DNA from: Sphingobacteriaceae bacterium
Lineage (GTDB): Bacteria > Bacteroidota > Bacteroidia > B-17B0 > Aurantibacillaceae
DNA length: 40,306 nucleotides
Direction: 5' to 3'
Assembly (NCBI GenBank): GCA_023251775.1
Contig: JAHEYC010000028.1
Coordinates: 1 to 40,306, forward strand
Shown piece by piece: positions 16,312 to 25,353 of this stretch. The notes beneath the pieces were generated by a model. That model did no database searches. It was given only the letters and a program-made list of their open reading frames with translations, and had not been told where the DNA came from. Each line of letters begins with the position of its first letter. Within the stretch, counting starts at the first letter, position 1. The position numbers were made by a program, and so were the translations under genes.

Positions 16312-17139
16312 TTATTTTTTTCCTGTTACCAATTCTCCGTTAACCAAATTGATCTGATCAGGATTTGAGTAAATAGTAAATTTATTATTTCTGCAAAAAC
16401 CCATTAATGTAATTCCCGATTTTTGTGCATTGTCAATAGCCAAAGTTGACGGCGCAGACACTGCAGCGAGAAAAGGAATATTTGCTGATCTTGCTTTTTC
16501 AACAATTTCATACGAGATCCTTCCGCTTACGGTAATGAATTTTGCTTTTTCTAGTAATTTATGATTGAGTAAATAACCAATTACTTTATCAACGGCATTG
16601 TGTCGGCCAATATCTTCTTGAAGGGTTAGCATTTCTCCGTCAATGGTAAATCCTCCTGCCGCGTGAGTTCCGCCCGCTTTTTTAAAATTTAATTGTCCTT
16701 CACTTATTTTTTCGAACATCTTGGGAACCAAAGCTCCGTTAAGTTTATTTGTATTCACAACGCGCGCGCAATGTGTGTCTCCATCCAAAGATGTTTTGCC
16801 GCAAACGCCGCAAGAAGAAGCGGAGATCACATTTCGTGTTCCTGCAAAATCTTTTGCAATGAATTCTTTGGGAATTTGGATATTTATCGAATCAATATGT
16901 CCTTCGCTATTTTTTGAAACAACTTCTACATCCAACGCGATCTCTTTATCAGTGATAATTCCTTCGGTAAATAATAATCCTCGTGCAAGATCAATTTCGT
17001 TACCCGGTGTTTGCATAGTAACAGTAAACGGAACTTTATTTACGGAAATGCTCAAAGCAACTTCAATGGAAATATAATCCTCTGTTTCAGAGAAATTTTT
17101 TCCGTTATAAATAATTCCGTTATAAAGTTCTACTTCCAT
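16312..17139 (-). CDS. fdhD: Formate dehydrogenase accessory sulfurtransferase
   Basis: A 275-residue FdhD, which transfers sulfur from a cysteine desulfurase to the bis-MGD cofactor of formate dehydrogenase so that the metal gains its sulfido ligand. The catalytic motif SSCGVCGK has C110 and C113. Other family features are the TPGNEIDLARGLLFTEGII stretch and LQEDIGRHNAVDKVIG. The ATG overlaps the fhs stop by one base (TAATG). Its position next to fdhB and fdhA gives direct support to the assigned role. Confidence 0.96.
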   Translation of the reverse strand: MEVELYNGIIYNGKNFSETEDYISIEVALSISVNKVPFTVTMQTPGNEIDLARGLLFTEGIITDKEIALDVEVVSKNSEGHIDSINIQIPKEFIAKDFAGTRNVISASSCGVCGKTSLDGDTHCARVVNTNKLNGALVPKMFEKISEGQLNFKKAGGTHAAGGFTIDGEMLTLQEDIGRHNAVDKVIGYLLNHKLLEKAKFITVSGRISYEIVEKARSANIPFLAAVSAPSTLAIDNAQKSGITLMGFCRNNKFTIYSNPDQINLVNGELVTGKK

Positions 17140-18824
17140 TATGAAAGTCCTGTAATGTTTCCGTTATTATCAATATCCATTCCTTCAGATGCAGGAATAA
17201 CCGGTAAGCCCGGCATACGCATCATTTCGCCAACTATCGCAACTAAAAATCCAGCCCCTGCAGCAACTTCAAATTCGCGAATATTAATTTTAAATCCTGT
17301 TGGGCGACCAACTTTCTTTTCATCTTCCGAAAAAGATTTTTGAGTTTTTGCCATACAGATCGGGAATTTATCAAATCCTAATTTTGCAAAATCTCTCATT
17401 TGAGTTCTTGCTTTTGGCGAATACGTTACATCATCTGCACCGTAAATTTCGGTAGCAATGGTTTTTATTTTATCTTCAATAGATAAATTCCAATCGTAAA
17501 GTTGTTTGTAATTGTTCTTTTTGCTTTCGATAACTTCTACAACCGCTTTTGCAAGATCCATGGTTCCATTTCCTCCATCGCCCCAACCTTTCGACACAAC
17601 TGCTTTTACGCCTAGAGAAGCACACTTTTCGATCACATAATTAATTTCAACATCCGAATCGGTGTAAAAATTATTTAATGCAACAACTGCGTGTAATCCA
17701 AATTTTTTGCAATTCTCAATATGTTTTTCCAAGTTCCCAAATCCTTTTTTGATATAATCCATGTTTGGCGTATTGTATTCATCAGGCTTTGCTCCACCAT
17801 GATGACGAAGCGCACGAATGGTTGCAACTATCACCAAAGCTTTTGGTTTTAATCCGCCAACCGGACATTTTATATCCAAGAATTTTTCTGCACCAAGATC
17901 TGCACCAAAACCTGCTTCGGTAACAGCGTAATCGCTTAGCGACATTCCCATTTTTGTAGCAACAATTGAATTTGTTCCTTGCGCAATATTAGCAAATGGT
18001 CCGCAATGAACAATAGCAGGATTTCCTTCAAGCGTTTGAACAAGATTTGGTTTGATGGCGTCTTTCAAAAGAATTGCCATAGCGCCTTCTGCTTTTAATT
18101 CGCGCGCAAAAACCGGACGTTTATCAAATGTATATCCAACAAAAATACTTCCTAAACGTTTTTTGAGATCTGGAAAATCTTTTGAAAGACAAAGGATAGC
18201 CATTACTTCAGATGCTGCGGTAATATTAAATCCCGTTTCGCGTGGAATTCCATTTGCAGTTCCTCCAAGTCCGATCACAATATCTCTTAAAGAACGATCA
18301 TTCATATCCATCACGCGTTTCCAAACAATTGTGCGTGGATCAATTCCAAGATTGCCGGATTTATTCTGAATATTATTATCAATCAATGCAGCCAATAAAT
18401 TATTTGCTTTTTCGATGGCCGAAAAATCTCCCGTAAAATGAAGATTGATATCAACCATAGGAATTACTTGCGAATGTCCACCGCCCGCTGCTCCGCCTTT
18501 CATTCCAAAAACAGGACCGAGCGAGGGCTCTCTTAGAACCACCATGGCTTTTTTACCAATTTTATTTAGGCCGTCGGTAAGTCCGATCGAAACTGTGGTT
18601 TTTCCTTCTCCCGCAGGTGTAGGATTAATAGCAGTTACTAAAACCAAATTACATTTTGCAACTTTCTCTTCGTTAATTAGAGTAAGGGGCAATTTGGCTT
18701 TATATTTTCCGTAATGTTCAAGGTCTTCAATATCTAAACCTAGCTTTTTTGCAATATTGTTTATGTGATCAATTTTAGCGCTTTGTGCTATCTCAAGATC
18801 GGTTAGTGTTGTTTTTGTTGTCAT
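17139..18824 (-). CDS. fhs: Formate-tetrahydrofolate ligase
   Basis: A 561-residue ATP-dependent ligase that joins formate to THF, making 10-formyl-THF. The P-loop-like TPAGEGKTT lies at 69-77, and GGAAGGGHSQVIPM and the C-terminal GFLVAIVGEMMRMPGLP are typical. Length is normal for the monofunctional bacterial enzyme. It is the first gene of the minus-strand formate operon and overlaps fdhD by one base, so the same transcript encodes enzymes that either oxidise formate or feed it into folate. No folD is visible in the window, although metF lies at 1.4 kb. The leader region can form alternative hairpins. Confidence 0.97.
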   Translation of the reverse strand: MTTKTTLTDLEIAQSAKIDHINNIAKKLGLDIEDLEHYGKYKAKLPLTLINEEKVAKCNLVLVTAINPTPAGEGKTTVSIGLTDGLNKIGKKAMVVLREPSLGPVFGMKGGAAGGGHSQVIPMVDINLHFTGDFSAIEKANNLLAALIDNNIQNKSGNLGIDPRTIVWKRVMDMNDRSLRDIVIGLGGTANGIPRETGFNITAASEVMAILCLSKDFPDLKKRLGSIFVGYTFDKRPVFARELKAEGAMAILLKDAIKPNLVQTLEGNPAIVHCGPFANIAQGTNSIVATKMGMSLSDYAVTEAGFGADLGAEKFLDIKCPVGGLKPKALVIVATIRALRHHGGAKPDEYNTPNMDYIKKGFGNLEKHIENCKKFGLHAVVALNNFYTDSDVEINYVIEKCASLGVKAVVSKGWGDGGNGTMDLAKAVVEVIESKKNNYKQLYDWNLSIEDKIKTIATEIYGADDVTYSPKARTQMRDFAKLGFDKFPICMAKTQKSFSEDEKKVGRPTGFKINIREFEVAAGAGFLVAIVGEMMRMPGLPVIPASEGMDIDNNGNITGLS

Positions 18825-18906
18825 AATACGTGTTTATTAAAATGGCTATTTGTAATAGTTAGTTTAGTTGTACTAAAATACAAATTTTGCTTCATACATA
18901 GGACAA

Positions 18907-18960
18907 AGCAGGCCTGCTAACCTCTAAAACCTTAGCTAAAATTTAGAGGGAATACTTCCT
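18907..18960 (-). promoter_or_regulatory. Structured region upstream of fhs with competing inverted repeats
   Basis: CCTCTAAA (18921-18928) and TTTAGAGG (18942-18949) form one stem. GAGG (18946-18949) can instead pair with CCTC at 18958-18961. The perfect palindrome AGCAGGCCTGCT (18907-18918) lies between this and fhs. The alternatives are mutually exclusive in RNA. I recognise no known riboswitch, and no T-run follows. The remainder of 18825-19015 holds nothing else I can support. Confidence 0.35.
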
Positions 18961-19015
18961 CTGATCCTTATAAAAACACATTATTTAAGAAGCCTTATGA
19001 GAAAACACAAATAAA

Positions 19016-19046
19016 AACCCCCCAATTACATGATAATTAGGGGGTT
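19016..19046 (-). terminator. Rho-independent terminator after tRNA-Leu
   Basis: AACCCCC...AATTA pairs with TAATT...GGGGGTT around a 5-base loop, with one mismatch. Read on the minus strand it lies 12 bases beyond the tRNA and is followed by TTTTTATTT. A T-rich run also flanks the other side, so it may work in both directions. Confidence 0.8.
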
Positions 19047-19058
19047 ATTTTTATTTTG

Positions 19059-19139
19059 TGCGGGTGAAGGGACTCGAACCCCCACGTCTTTCAACACCAG
19101 ATCCTAAGTCTGGCGCGGCTGCCATTACGCCACACCCGC
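19059..19139 (-). tRNA. tRNA-Leu (anticodon UAG)
   Basis: Read on the minus strand, the acceptor GCGGGTG pairs with CACCCGC and is followed by discriminator A. The anticodon arm is CCAGA, loop CTTAGGA, TCTGG, so the anticodon is UAG (reads CUA and other CUN codons). A long variable arm (about 13 bases, TGTTGAAAGACGT) fits a class II leucine tRNA, and the T-loop reads TTCGAGT. The 3' CCA is not encoded (CAA follows). It stands alone, with a terminator just downstream. Confidence 0.95.
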
Positions 19140-19173
19140 ATTTTGTTAGGGCTACAAATTTAATGAAATTTTA

Positions 19174-21270
19174 CTAATGCTGAATAATTAATTTTTGGTT
19201 GCTCTTGTGCCCGTTTTGTTCTATTTCCACAATATACGCTCCGTTGGGCAAGCCCATTAAATTAAGTTCGTTCACGCGCATTGTACTATATAATTTTTTA
19301 GAATGAACGGTTCTTCCTAACATGTCTTTTATACTTACCAATAAGTTTTTATTTAGTTGTTTTTCTGATAAGGCAATATACAATTCTCCGTTGCTAGGAT
19401 TTGGAAATATAGAAAACGAAACATTCTCAAAAACATTTTCCTCTACGCCGATCATTTCAGGATTTGCGGTTAGTTTTTCTTTTACAGCATTTAATACAGT
19501 GCGTTCATTCACGCTTATCCCAAACTCAGTAACAAAACCAACAATGTAAATATTGTCGGGATTAAATTTATGAACGTTGTTTGTTGCGGTTGGAATTGTC
19601 ACTGTAAATGTTTGCGTATAAGAATTTCCGGTGGTTCCTCCGGTTGTTGGAATTGCTCCCGGCAAACCATACATGCCATCAAATGCTTTTATCAAAACGT
19701 TTTGATGGTGAAAATACCAGGCGTTTAGTACGTGCGTATTATAAGTGTTAGAAAAATATCCTTTTAAATAATATGGTGACCAAGGTACAACATAATAATT
19801 ATTTAATTGATTATAGCCATTAACACTTGTGTCAGTTGGATTTCCGCAAACATGATTTTCGGTTAAATACGCGTTGATGCGATAATCTCCTTTTACTTCT
19901 CCAACAAGATCAACCTTTACAGAAAAAATAAGATCCCTGGTGGTTGGGTTGTAATTCTTGTTTACTATACTCACGCTTGCCGGAGAAACCGCTCTAATAC
20001 GTCGCGCCTTTGAAGAGTCATACGTGTTTTTTGCAACAGCAACTTTGTTAATGCTGCTAAAGTAATACCTATCGAAAAGTGCGGTAGAGTTGTTTTTTTT
20101 GTAATCAGAAAACAATGAAACTGCATCCACTATCTCCATGGTATCATTATCATGAACATTAACCACAATTAAAGAAGGCGAATTTAGGGCTTGTGCTTTT
20201 TCTTGCGCATCCGGACTATCGCCATCATATGCGCTTACAAATTGTTCCATTAAAACTGTTCGCGGTACGTTTGTATTTATTGCAGTAACATTTACGCTCA
20301 GCGCATCATCACTTGTGTTTTGCGGTGCTTGTCCGTTTATTGAACTTACCCAAGCGTTCACCGAATAAATTCCGGGAGATGTAAAATAAAATGTTTGCGG
20401 AAAAGTAACTCTATTCACCGAGGTATTTCCCCAACCCATTGCTGTGGTAAATGTGTTTGTAATTGTTCCCGATGTTCCATAAGTGTAATTTAGTGTTAAC
20501 GCCGTTATAGTATTCGATCCCATATTTGTAAAAGTAACATGAACCGAATCCGGCACATTGGTCAAATTATATTTTTTTACTTCAACTTTGTCTATCCTAA
20601 CATCCCGTGTATTATTAACCGTTGCAACTTGAATATTATCTATCCATAATTGAAACCTGTCTTTTGAATTATTTCTAAAAGCAAAACGAAAGGTTTGTCC
20701 AACAAATGCATCTAATAAAACAGAACGATTTGTCCATTGTGGATTCTCCCCTCCTCCACTTGTGTTATTATCAGCGAGCGTAAATATTCGATTTCCCAAG
20801 GGAAAATCAGTTTTTGATGGCGTGCCTGTAACTGTTGTAGTATAAACTTCATATCCATCACGGAAATTTGCATCGGGACTCATAGCGCTCCAACGCAAAA
20901 CGGTATTTGCTAAACTTATATTAATTGTTGGTGTAATTATCCAATCGTCAGAGGTAACAGAAGTTGTATCTAACCAGCTTGAAGAAACTAGGAACGTGTC
21001 GTTCACAATTGCATTATACCCAACTAACCAGCCTTGTGTTTTTAAAGCTGAATAATTGAAGGGCGTGTTTGGACTTGCAAAAGTTCCTGTGCTATTATTG
21101 TGACTGTCGTTTATGGTTATAAATCCCGATGGCGCGGTTGTATAAACGCCGCTGCCATTTGTGGCGGTATAGCCATTTAATGTTAGCGTCGAGAAATTCG
21201 CCGAGAACTGGATCTGAGAAAATGAATTTACATTTAAAAGTACGAGTGCTATTAGAATTAATCTTCTCAT
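19174..21270 (-). CDS. T9SS-exported Omp28-like protein with choice-of-anchor J domain
   Basis: A 698-residue protein starting at ATG 21270 with signal peptide MRRLILIALVLLNVNSFSQ. Residues ~20-210 resemble the choice-of-anchor J (cleaved-adhesin-like jelly-roll) domain, ending in FRNNSKDRFQLWIDNIQVA. Residues ~340-560 resemble Omp28-family proteins (VLMEQFVSAYDGDSPDAQ...), but the CxxC usually found after the EQF motif is absent. The last ~80 residues (FPNPSNGELYIAL ... GAYIVEIEQNG ... KLIIQH) are a type A T9SS sorting domain. It starts 4 bp after the AsmA-like gene and is probably co-transcribed with it. A longer reading frame to 21432 exists but lies out of phase within the asmA tail and lacks a signal peptide. 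Surface or secreted location is inferred; function unknown. Confidence 0.88.
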   Translation of the reverse strand: MRRLILIALVLLNVNSFSQIQFSANFSTLTLNGYTATNGSGVYTTAPSGFITINDSHNNSTGTFASPNTPFNYSALKTQGWLVGYNAIVNDTFLVSSSWLDTTSVTSDDWIITPTINISLANTVLRWSAMSPDANFRDGYEVYTTTVTGTPSKTDFPLGNRIFTLADNNTSGGGENPQWTNRSVLLDAFVGQTFRFAFRNNSKDRFQLWIDNIQVATVNNTRDVRIDKVEVKKYNLTNVPDSVHVTFTNMGSNTITALTLNYTYGTSGTITNTFTTAMGWGNTSVNRVTFPQTFYFTSPGIYSVNAWVSSINGQAPQNTSDDALSVNVTAINTNVPRTVLMEQFVSAYDGDSPDAQEKAQALNSPSLIVVNVHDNDTMEIVDAVSLFSDYKKNNSTALFDRYYFSSINKVAVAKNTYDSSKARRIRAVSPASVSIVNKNYNPTTRDLIFSVKVDLVGEVKGDYRINAYLTENHVCGNPTDTSVNGYNQLNNYYVVPWSPYYLKGYFSNTYNTHVLNAWYFHHQNVLIKAFDGMYGLPGAIPTTGGTTGNSYTQTFTVTIPTATNNVHKFNPDNIYIVGFVTEFGISVNERTVLNAVKEKLTANPEMIGVEENVFENVSFSIFPNPSNGELYIALSEKQLNKNLLVSIKDMLGRTVHSKKLYSTMRVNELNLMGLPNGAYIVEIEQNGHKSNQKLIIQH

Positions 21271-21274
21271 CAAT

Positions 21275-24094
21275 TTATTTTTTGCTTTCTGCTGCCTTAG
21301 CAGCTGCTCTTGCTTTGGCGTCTTCCATATTCTTTTCGCATTTTGCTGCGCCATCTGCCTTGGTCTTCTCACACTTCTCGTCAACCTTTTTCTTTGCTGC
21401 TTCTGCTGCTTTTTTAGCGGCCATTTTTGCAATAGGATTTCCTGCTTGCTCCACTAATTTATCTGCTTCGGCATAACCATCTGCTTTTTGTTTTTCAGCC
21501 GCAGCGGCAGTTTCTGCATTTATTTGATCGCATTTTGCTTTTGCTTCGTCCAATATTTTTTGCGCTTCTTCTGCTGCTTTGTCAATGGCATTATTTACTA
21601 CTGCTGTTGTAACTGTTGCAACTGCGCTTTGTGTATCTTCTTTTAAACTTGTTTTAACGGTTGGTTTCATTGCTGTTCCGCCAAACAATACATTCACTTT
21701 TATTTTTTCGCCAACCGCCATATTAGTTCCTGCTTTTGAATTTGCTTCTTTCAATAATCCGTCAAGCGCTCCGCTTGCTGCCCCGCCAAACATCGATTTT
21801 GGCATATCCATTTTCCATTTATAATCAATGGTTTGATCAATGCCTGTGCTTCCACTGATGTTTGTATTCACACCGCTAATTTTTGTATCAAACGGTTCTA
21901 AAATAATTCGGCCGTTCTCCATTCGGTATTTCAAATTAATATCAGTAACCTCCGTGCTTTTTAATTTATCCATCTTTAATGCTTCGCCCAATTTTACAAA
22001 GGGAGGAAAGCCGCCAACAATAACTTTACTTGTTTTAAATGTTCCAAATGCTTTAACCGAATTAAGATCCGGTTCCATTTTATCGTTCATGCCAACATTA
22101 AAGTTTTGCAAGGTTGCACTGAAATTTCCTTTGGAATATTCGGCTGCCGGTGCAATTTTTTTAACGGTGTTAAATGTTTTGAATGTGCTTTGGATATCAA
22201 AATTCTCGATCACCAAGTTTAAACCTGTGGTTGGTTTTTTAGGATTTGTTGTTTCGTAAAATCCGTTCACCACTAATGATCCTCCAAGTGTATTCATTTT
22301 TAAATTGGTCATGTCGGCTTTGCTATTACGAATAACAATGTTCCCAACTAAATTATCAATTACCATGTTCTCGAAAAGTATCTTGTCGATTTTTGAATTC
22401 AAAACAAAATCAATATTGCCCGGAACTTCTACAACGCCCGAATCGGTTGAAGTTGGAGCGGCGCTTGAAGTTGCCGCAGCAGTTTCTGTACTTGGCGGAC
22501 CCATCAACTCATTTAGATCCATTAGTTTTGAATTGAGTGCAAAAGTTCCTTTCAGGTTTTCATTTTTGAATATATAGTGCATAAAATTATCAATTCGTCC
22601 GCTTGCCTGAATATCGCTCTTGCCAAGAGTAGCATCAAAACCGGCCAGGTCAACAAAAGCATTACTGAATTTCAAGATCATTGTATTTAATGCAACCGGA
22701 TAAGTTAAGGCAGCGCTCTTGTAATTCATCTTGTTGATCTCTAAAGAACCTTCCGCTTTAAAATTATCGAAATCTTGTTTCTCTAGCGCGCTCATTCTTC
22801 CCGAAACGCTGATATCAGATTTAATTGTTCCGTTAAGATCGTCTCCTTTTTCAAGAGGAACAAATTCTTTTACGCTCGCTAATTCGATCACGCCTTTTAC
22901 ATGCGCTTTCAAATTTGGATCAGAGATAGGCGTTGTAACGTGTGCGCCAAGATCAACAGGATTTCCCGCAAGCTCCACGTGGAATTTATTTACATCAATA
23001 GTTGTTGCGTCTAAAACTCCTGTTGGATTATTTACTTTGATATCAATATTGATATTATTAACCGATTTTGGAAGTGAAGGATATTTGAACATCGCATCTT
23101 TTACCATTAGGTTAAGCGCAAATGCCGGCATGCTGCTGGCGTTATAAGTTCCCTTTGCAAAACCATCCATGGCTAAACTTCCTGCGGTTTTTACACTTGC
23201 AAAATCTTTGCTGTACACTACAGGAATTAAAGAAAGTAACGATTTAAATTCTGCTTGTTTTACTTTGAACTTTAGATCCATATCAATATTTGTGTCGGGC
23301 ATAGAAACATATCCGTCAAAACCAAAACCAAGATCGTTAAGTGATAATTCATTTTCTTTGAATGTGAATTTCATTTTTGGCATGTCCATGTCAAGATCTG
23401 CTTTAAAGCGAACTTTTGCTTCGCTTAAATACGGAACGCCATCCATTTTAAATGTTGTTTTGGCGATCTCTAAAATATTCGCCAATACAAAATTATCTTG
23501 TGTAAAGTCTCCGTTGAGTTCATAATAAAAACCATCTAGCTTTCCATACATCTTTCCTTGTTGATCGTCGTAAACAATGTAAGCGTCTTTTATTTTGAAT
23601 TCGTTCAACTTCATGGCAAATTTACTTGGCTCCGATGTTGCGGTTGGTGCAGCTACTGCAGCGGTATCTGCTTTTGCAATATCCCAATTTGCTTTTCCGC
23701 TTGGTAATATTTTTCCTAAGATGCGTGCTTTATCAATTATGATAGAATTAATTTTGTATTGATCGCCTGATAGAACAGATTTTAAATTAATGTCGGTGAT
23801 CAATTCGCCTATATAAGCCAAAGTATCATCTTTAAAATCATCTACACCAACAACACTTACGTTCTTTATCTTAAAACGAAAATCGGGGAACGAAGAAATT
23901 AGCGTAAGATCAAAATCACCAAAATCAACTTTTGCATTTAAGTTGGCGTTAGCTTCTTCTTTTACAATAGCAACTATTTTATCTTTAAAAATAAACGGCG
24001 CTGCAATTATTAAAATGATCAACACTAAAAGTGTAATTCCGGTCCACTTAAAAATGCGACCTATCAACGATTTCTTTGGTTTCGACCCTGTCAT
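21275..24094 (-). CDS. AsmA-like inner-membrane/periplasmic protein
   Basis: A 939-residue protein of the AsmA family. One membrane helix near residues 13-32 (WTGITLLVLIILIIAAPFIF) anchors it, with the rest periplasmic. The N-terminal AsmA domain begins with VDFGDFDLTLISSFPDFRFK, and the C-terminal AsmA_2-like part includes GSLVVNGFYET and later repeats of beta-rich segments. Family members are thought to take part in lipid transport or outer-membrane homeostasis. Unusually, the last ~100 residues form an Ala/Lys/Glu-rich, probably coiled-coil tail with several cysteines (KCDQ, KCEK, KCEKN). The gene is upstream of, and likely co-transcribed with, the T9SS-exported protein. The specific cargo is unknown. 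Confidence 0.88.
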   Translation of the reverse strand: MTGSKPKKSLIGRIFKWTGITLLVLIILIIAAPFIFKDKIVAIVKEEANANLNAKVDFGDFDLTLISSFPDFRFKIKNVSVVGVDDFKDDTLAYIGELITDINLKSVLSGDQYKINSIIIDKARILGKILPSGKANWDIAKADTAAVAAPTATSEPSKFAMKLNEFKIKDAYIVYDDQQGKMYGKLDGFYYELNGDFTQDNFVLANILEIAKTTFKMDGVPYLSEAKVRFKADLDMDMPKMKFTFKENELSLNDLGFGFDGYVSMPDTNIDMDLKFKVKQAEFKSLLSLIPVVYSKDFASVKTAGSLAMDGFAKGTYNASSMPAFALNLMVKDAMFKYPSLPKSVNNINIDIKVNNPTGVLDATTIDVNKFHVELAGNPVDLGAHVTTPISDPNLKAHVKGVIELASVKEFVPLEKGDDLNGTIKSDISVSGRMSALEKQDFDNFKAEGSLEINKMNYKSAALTYPVALNTMILKFSNAFVDLAGFDATLGKSDIQASGRIDNFMHYIFKNENLKGTFALNSKLMDLNELMGPPSTETAAATSSAAPTSTDSGVVEVPGNIDFVLNSKIDKILFENMVIDNLVGNIVIRNSKADMTNLKMNTLGGSLVVNGFYETTNPKKPTTGLNLVIENFDIQSTFKTFNTVKKIAPAAEYSKGNFSATLQNFNVGMNDKMEPDLNSVKAFGTFKTSKVIVGGFPPFVKLGEALKMDKLKSTEVTDINLKYRMENGRIILEPFDTKISGVNTNISGSTGIDQTIDYKWKMDMPKSMFGGAASGALDGLLKEANSKAGTNMAVGEKIKVNVLFGGTAMKPTVKTSLKEDTQSAVATVTTAVVNNAIDKAAEEAQKILDEAKAKCDQINAETAAAAEKQKADGYAEADKLVEQAGNPIAKMAAKKAAEAAKKKVDEKCEKTKADGAAKCEKNMEDAKARAAAKAAESKK

Positions 24095-24115
24095 GCGATT
24101 TTTGTTTTAGAGAGT

Positions 24116-24123
24116 CAAAGATA
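24116..24123 (-). promoter_or_regulatory. Candidate -7 element upstream of the AsmA-like gene
   Basis: On the minus strand the sequence is TATCTTTG, an exact match to TAnnTTTG, placed 21 bases before the ATG at 24094. No convincing -33 TTTG is seen. Confidence 0.35.
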
Positions 24124-24176
24124 AAAAGAAAGTGATAAAACGGGGGGATTTAGGGAATTTTAGGAGATAAGGCTAA

Positions 24177-24294
24177 ATGGCACGCGGATGGCGCGGATCG
24201 CTTATGATAAAATATGATTTTATGGGGCTCTTAGGCGTATTGGGTTAGCAAAATCTGCGAAAATCATAAAAAATCCGCGTTATCCGCGTGCCAT
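24177..24294. repeat. Long intergenic imperfect hairpin built from 9-base units (copy D)
   Basis: Two arms of 45 bases each (24177-24221 and 24250-24294) are imperfect inverted copies. Both begin ATGGCACGCGGAT and continue with CGCGGAT and TTATGAT at matching distances. The arm is a run of 9-base units: CACGCGGAT, GGCGCGGAT on one side and CACGCGGAT, AACGCGGAT on the other. It lies between rpoD and the AsmA-like gene. It is the largest and best-paired of the four elements in the window. Confidence 0.8.
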
Positions 24295-24313
24295 CATGGG
24301 TTGCATAAACGCG

Positions 24314-24349
24314 AAAAGCCCCCTGGAACACAACTACCAGAGGGCTTTT
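24314..24349 (-). terminator. Rho-independent terminator of rpoD
   Basis: AAAAGCCC, one mismatch, CTGG pairs with CCAG, one mismatch, GGGCTTTT across a 10-base loop. Read leftward from rpoD it ends in a short T-run (TTTT within the stem, then CGCG), so termination strength is uncertain. It is about 65 bp past the rpoD stop. Confidence 0.65.
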
Positions 24350-24415
24350 CTTCACTAACTAACTAGAACAAAGAACGAATTAAAAACACAAATTATAGAA
24401 CTTATATGCAGAGTA

Positions 24416-25282
24416 TTAACCTAAGTACGCTTTCAACAATTTGCTGCGGCTGCCATGTTTAAGGCGGCGAACAGCTTTTTCTTTTATTTGTCGAACGCGT
24501 TCACGGGTCAATTCGAATTTCTCTCCTATTTCTTCCAAAGTATGCGCATGAGAACCTGCTAATCCAAAAAATAATTTTACTACATCGGCCTCTCTTCCGG
24601 TTAAGGTTGATAATGCTCTGTCTATTTCTTGTTTTAAACTCTCGGTTAATAATCCTCTATCAGGTTTTAATGCTGTATCATTTTCTAAAAGATCGTACAT
24701 GTTTCCTGCATCTTCACCAAAACTTAATGGTGCATCCATGCTCATGTGGCGATTGCTATTGCGTAAAATATCTTGAATGTCCTCAGGCAACAGATCCATT
24801 TGCTCACTTATTTCGTGATAACTTGGCTCGCGCTCTAATTGTTGTTCAAGTTTAGAAAATGTTTTATTTATTTTGTTGATGGCGCCAATTTTATTCAAGG
24901 GCAAACGTACAATTCTGCTTTGTTCGGCCAATGCTTGTAAAATACTTTGGCGGATCCACCACACAGCGTAAGAGATGAATTTAAATCCGCGGGTCTCATC
25001 AAAACGTTGTGCTGCTTTTATTAAACCTAAATTTCCTTCATTAATAAGATCGGGTAAACTTAAACCTTGATTTTGATATTGTTTACTTACAGATACTACG
25101 AAACGTAAGTTTGCTTTTACCAATTTATCTAATGCGCGTTGATCCCCATCACGAATTTTTTTCGCTAACACAACTTCTTCATCGGCAGTGATCAACTCTA
25201 CTCTTGCAATATCTTGCAAGTACATATCCAACGAAGCGGTTTCGCGGTTTGTAATTTGTTTGGTTATCTTTAACTGTCTCAT
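24416..25282 (-). CDS. rpoD: Primary RNA polymerase sigma factor (RpoD/SigA)
   Basis: A 288-residue sigma-70 factor of the short Bacteroidota type, lacking region 1.1 and the non-conserved insert. Region 1.2 ([16 protein letters not shown]) is followed by region 2 with [20 protein letters not shown] and the -10-binding [14 protein letters not shown], then region 3, and region 4 with a helix-turn-helix at [20 protein letters not shown]. This form recognises the TTTG / TAnnTTTG promoters proposed here. It has its own terminator and is divergent from recN, sharing a 210-bp gap with recurrent sequence elements. Confidence 0.96.
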   Translation of the reverse strand: MRQLKITKQITNRETASLDMYLQDIARVELITADEEVVLAKKIRDGDQRALDKLVKANLRFVVSVSKQYQNQGLSLPDLINEGNLGLIKAAQRFDETRGFKFISYAVWWIRQSILQALAEQSRIVRLPLNKIGAINKINKTFSKLEQQLEREPSYHEISEQMDLLPEDIQDILRNSNRHMSMDAPLSFGEDAGNMYDLLENDTALKPDRGLLTESLKQEIDRALSTLTGREADVVKLFFGLAGSHAHTLEEIGEKFELTRERVRQIKEKAVRRLKHGSRSKLLKAYLG

Positions 25283-25353
25283 GTGTGTGTGTTTCTATTT
25301 AATACGCGCGGTTGTTAGTTAAGGTTGGGAGAATCATATAAGTGGTCGCTATA

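Noticed and set aside
21271-21432. N-terminal extension of the Omp28-like protein rich in Gln, Lys and Arg
   Set aside because: It is the out-of-phase reading of the Ala/Lys-rich asmA tail; the ATG at 21270 gives a clean signal peptide.
22971-22986. AGCTCCACGTGGAATT, a parS-like palindrome inside the AsmA-like gene
   Set aside because: It has two mismatches in the 14-bp core, lies 5.8 kb from the cluster and is read as ordinary codons, so chance is the simplest view.
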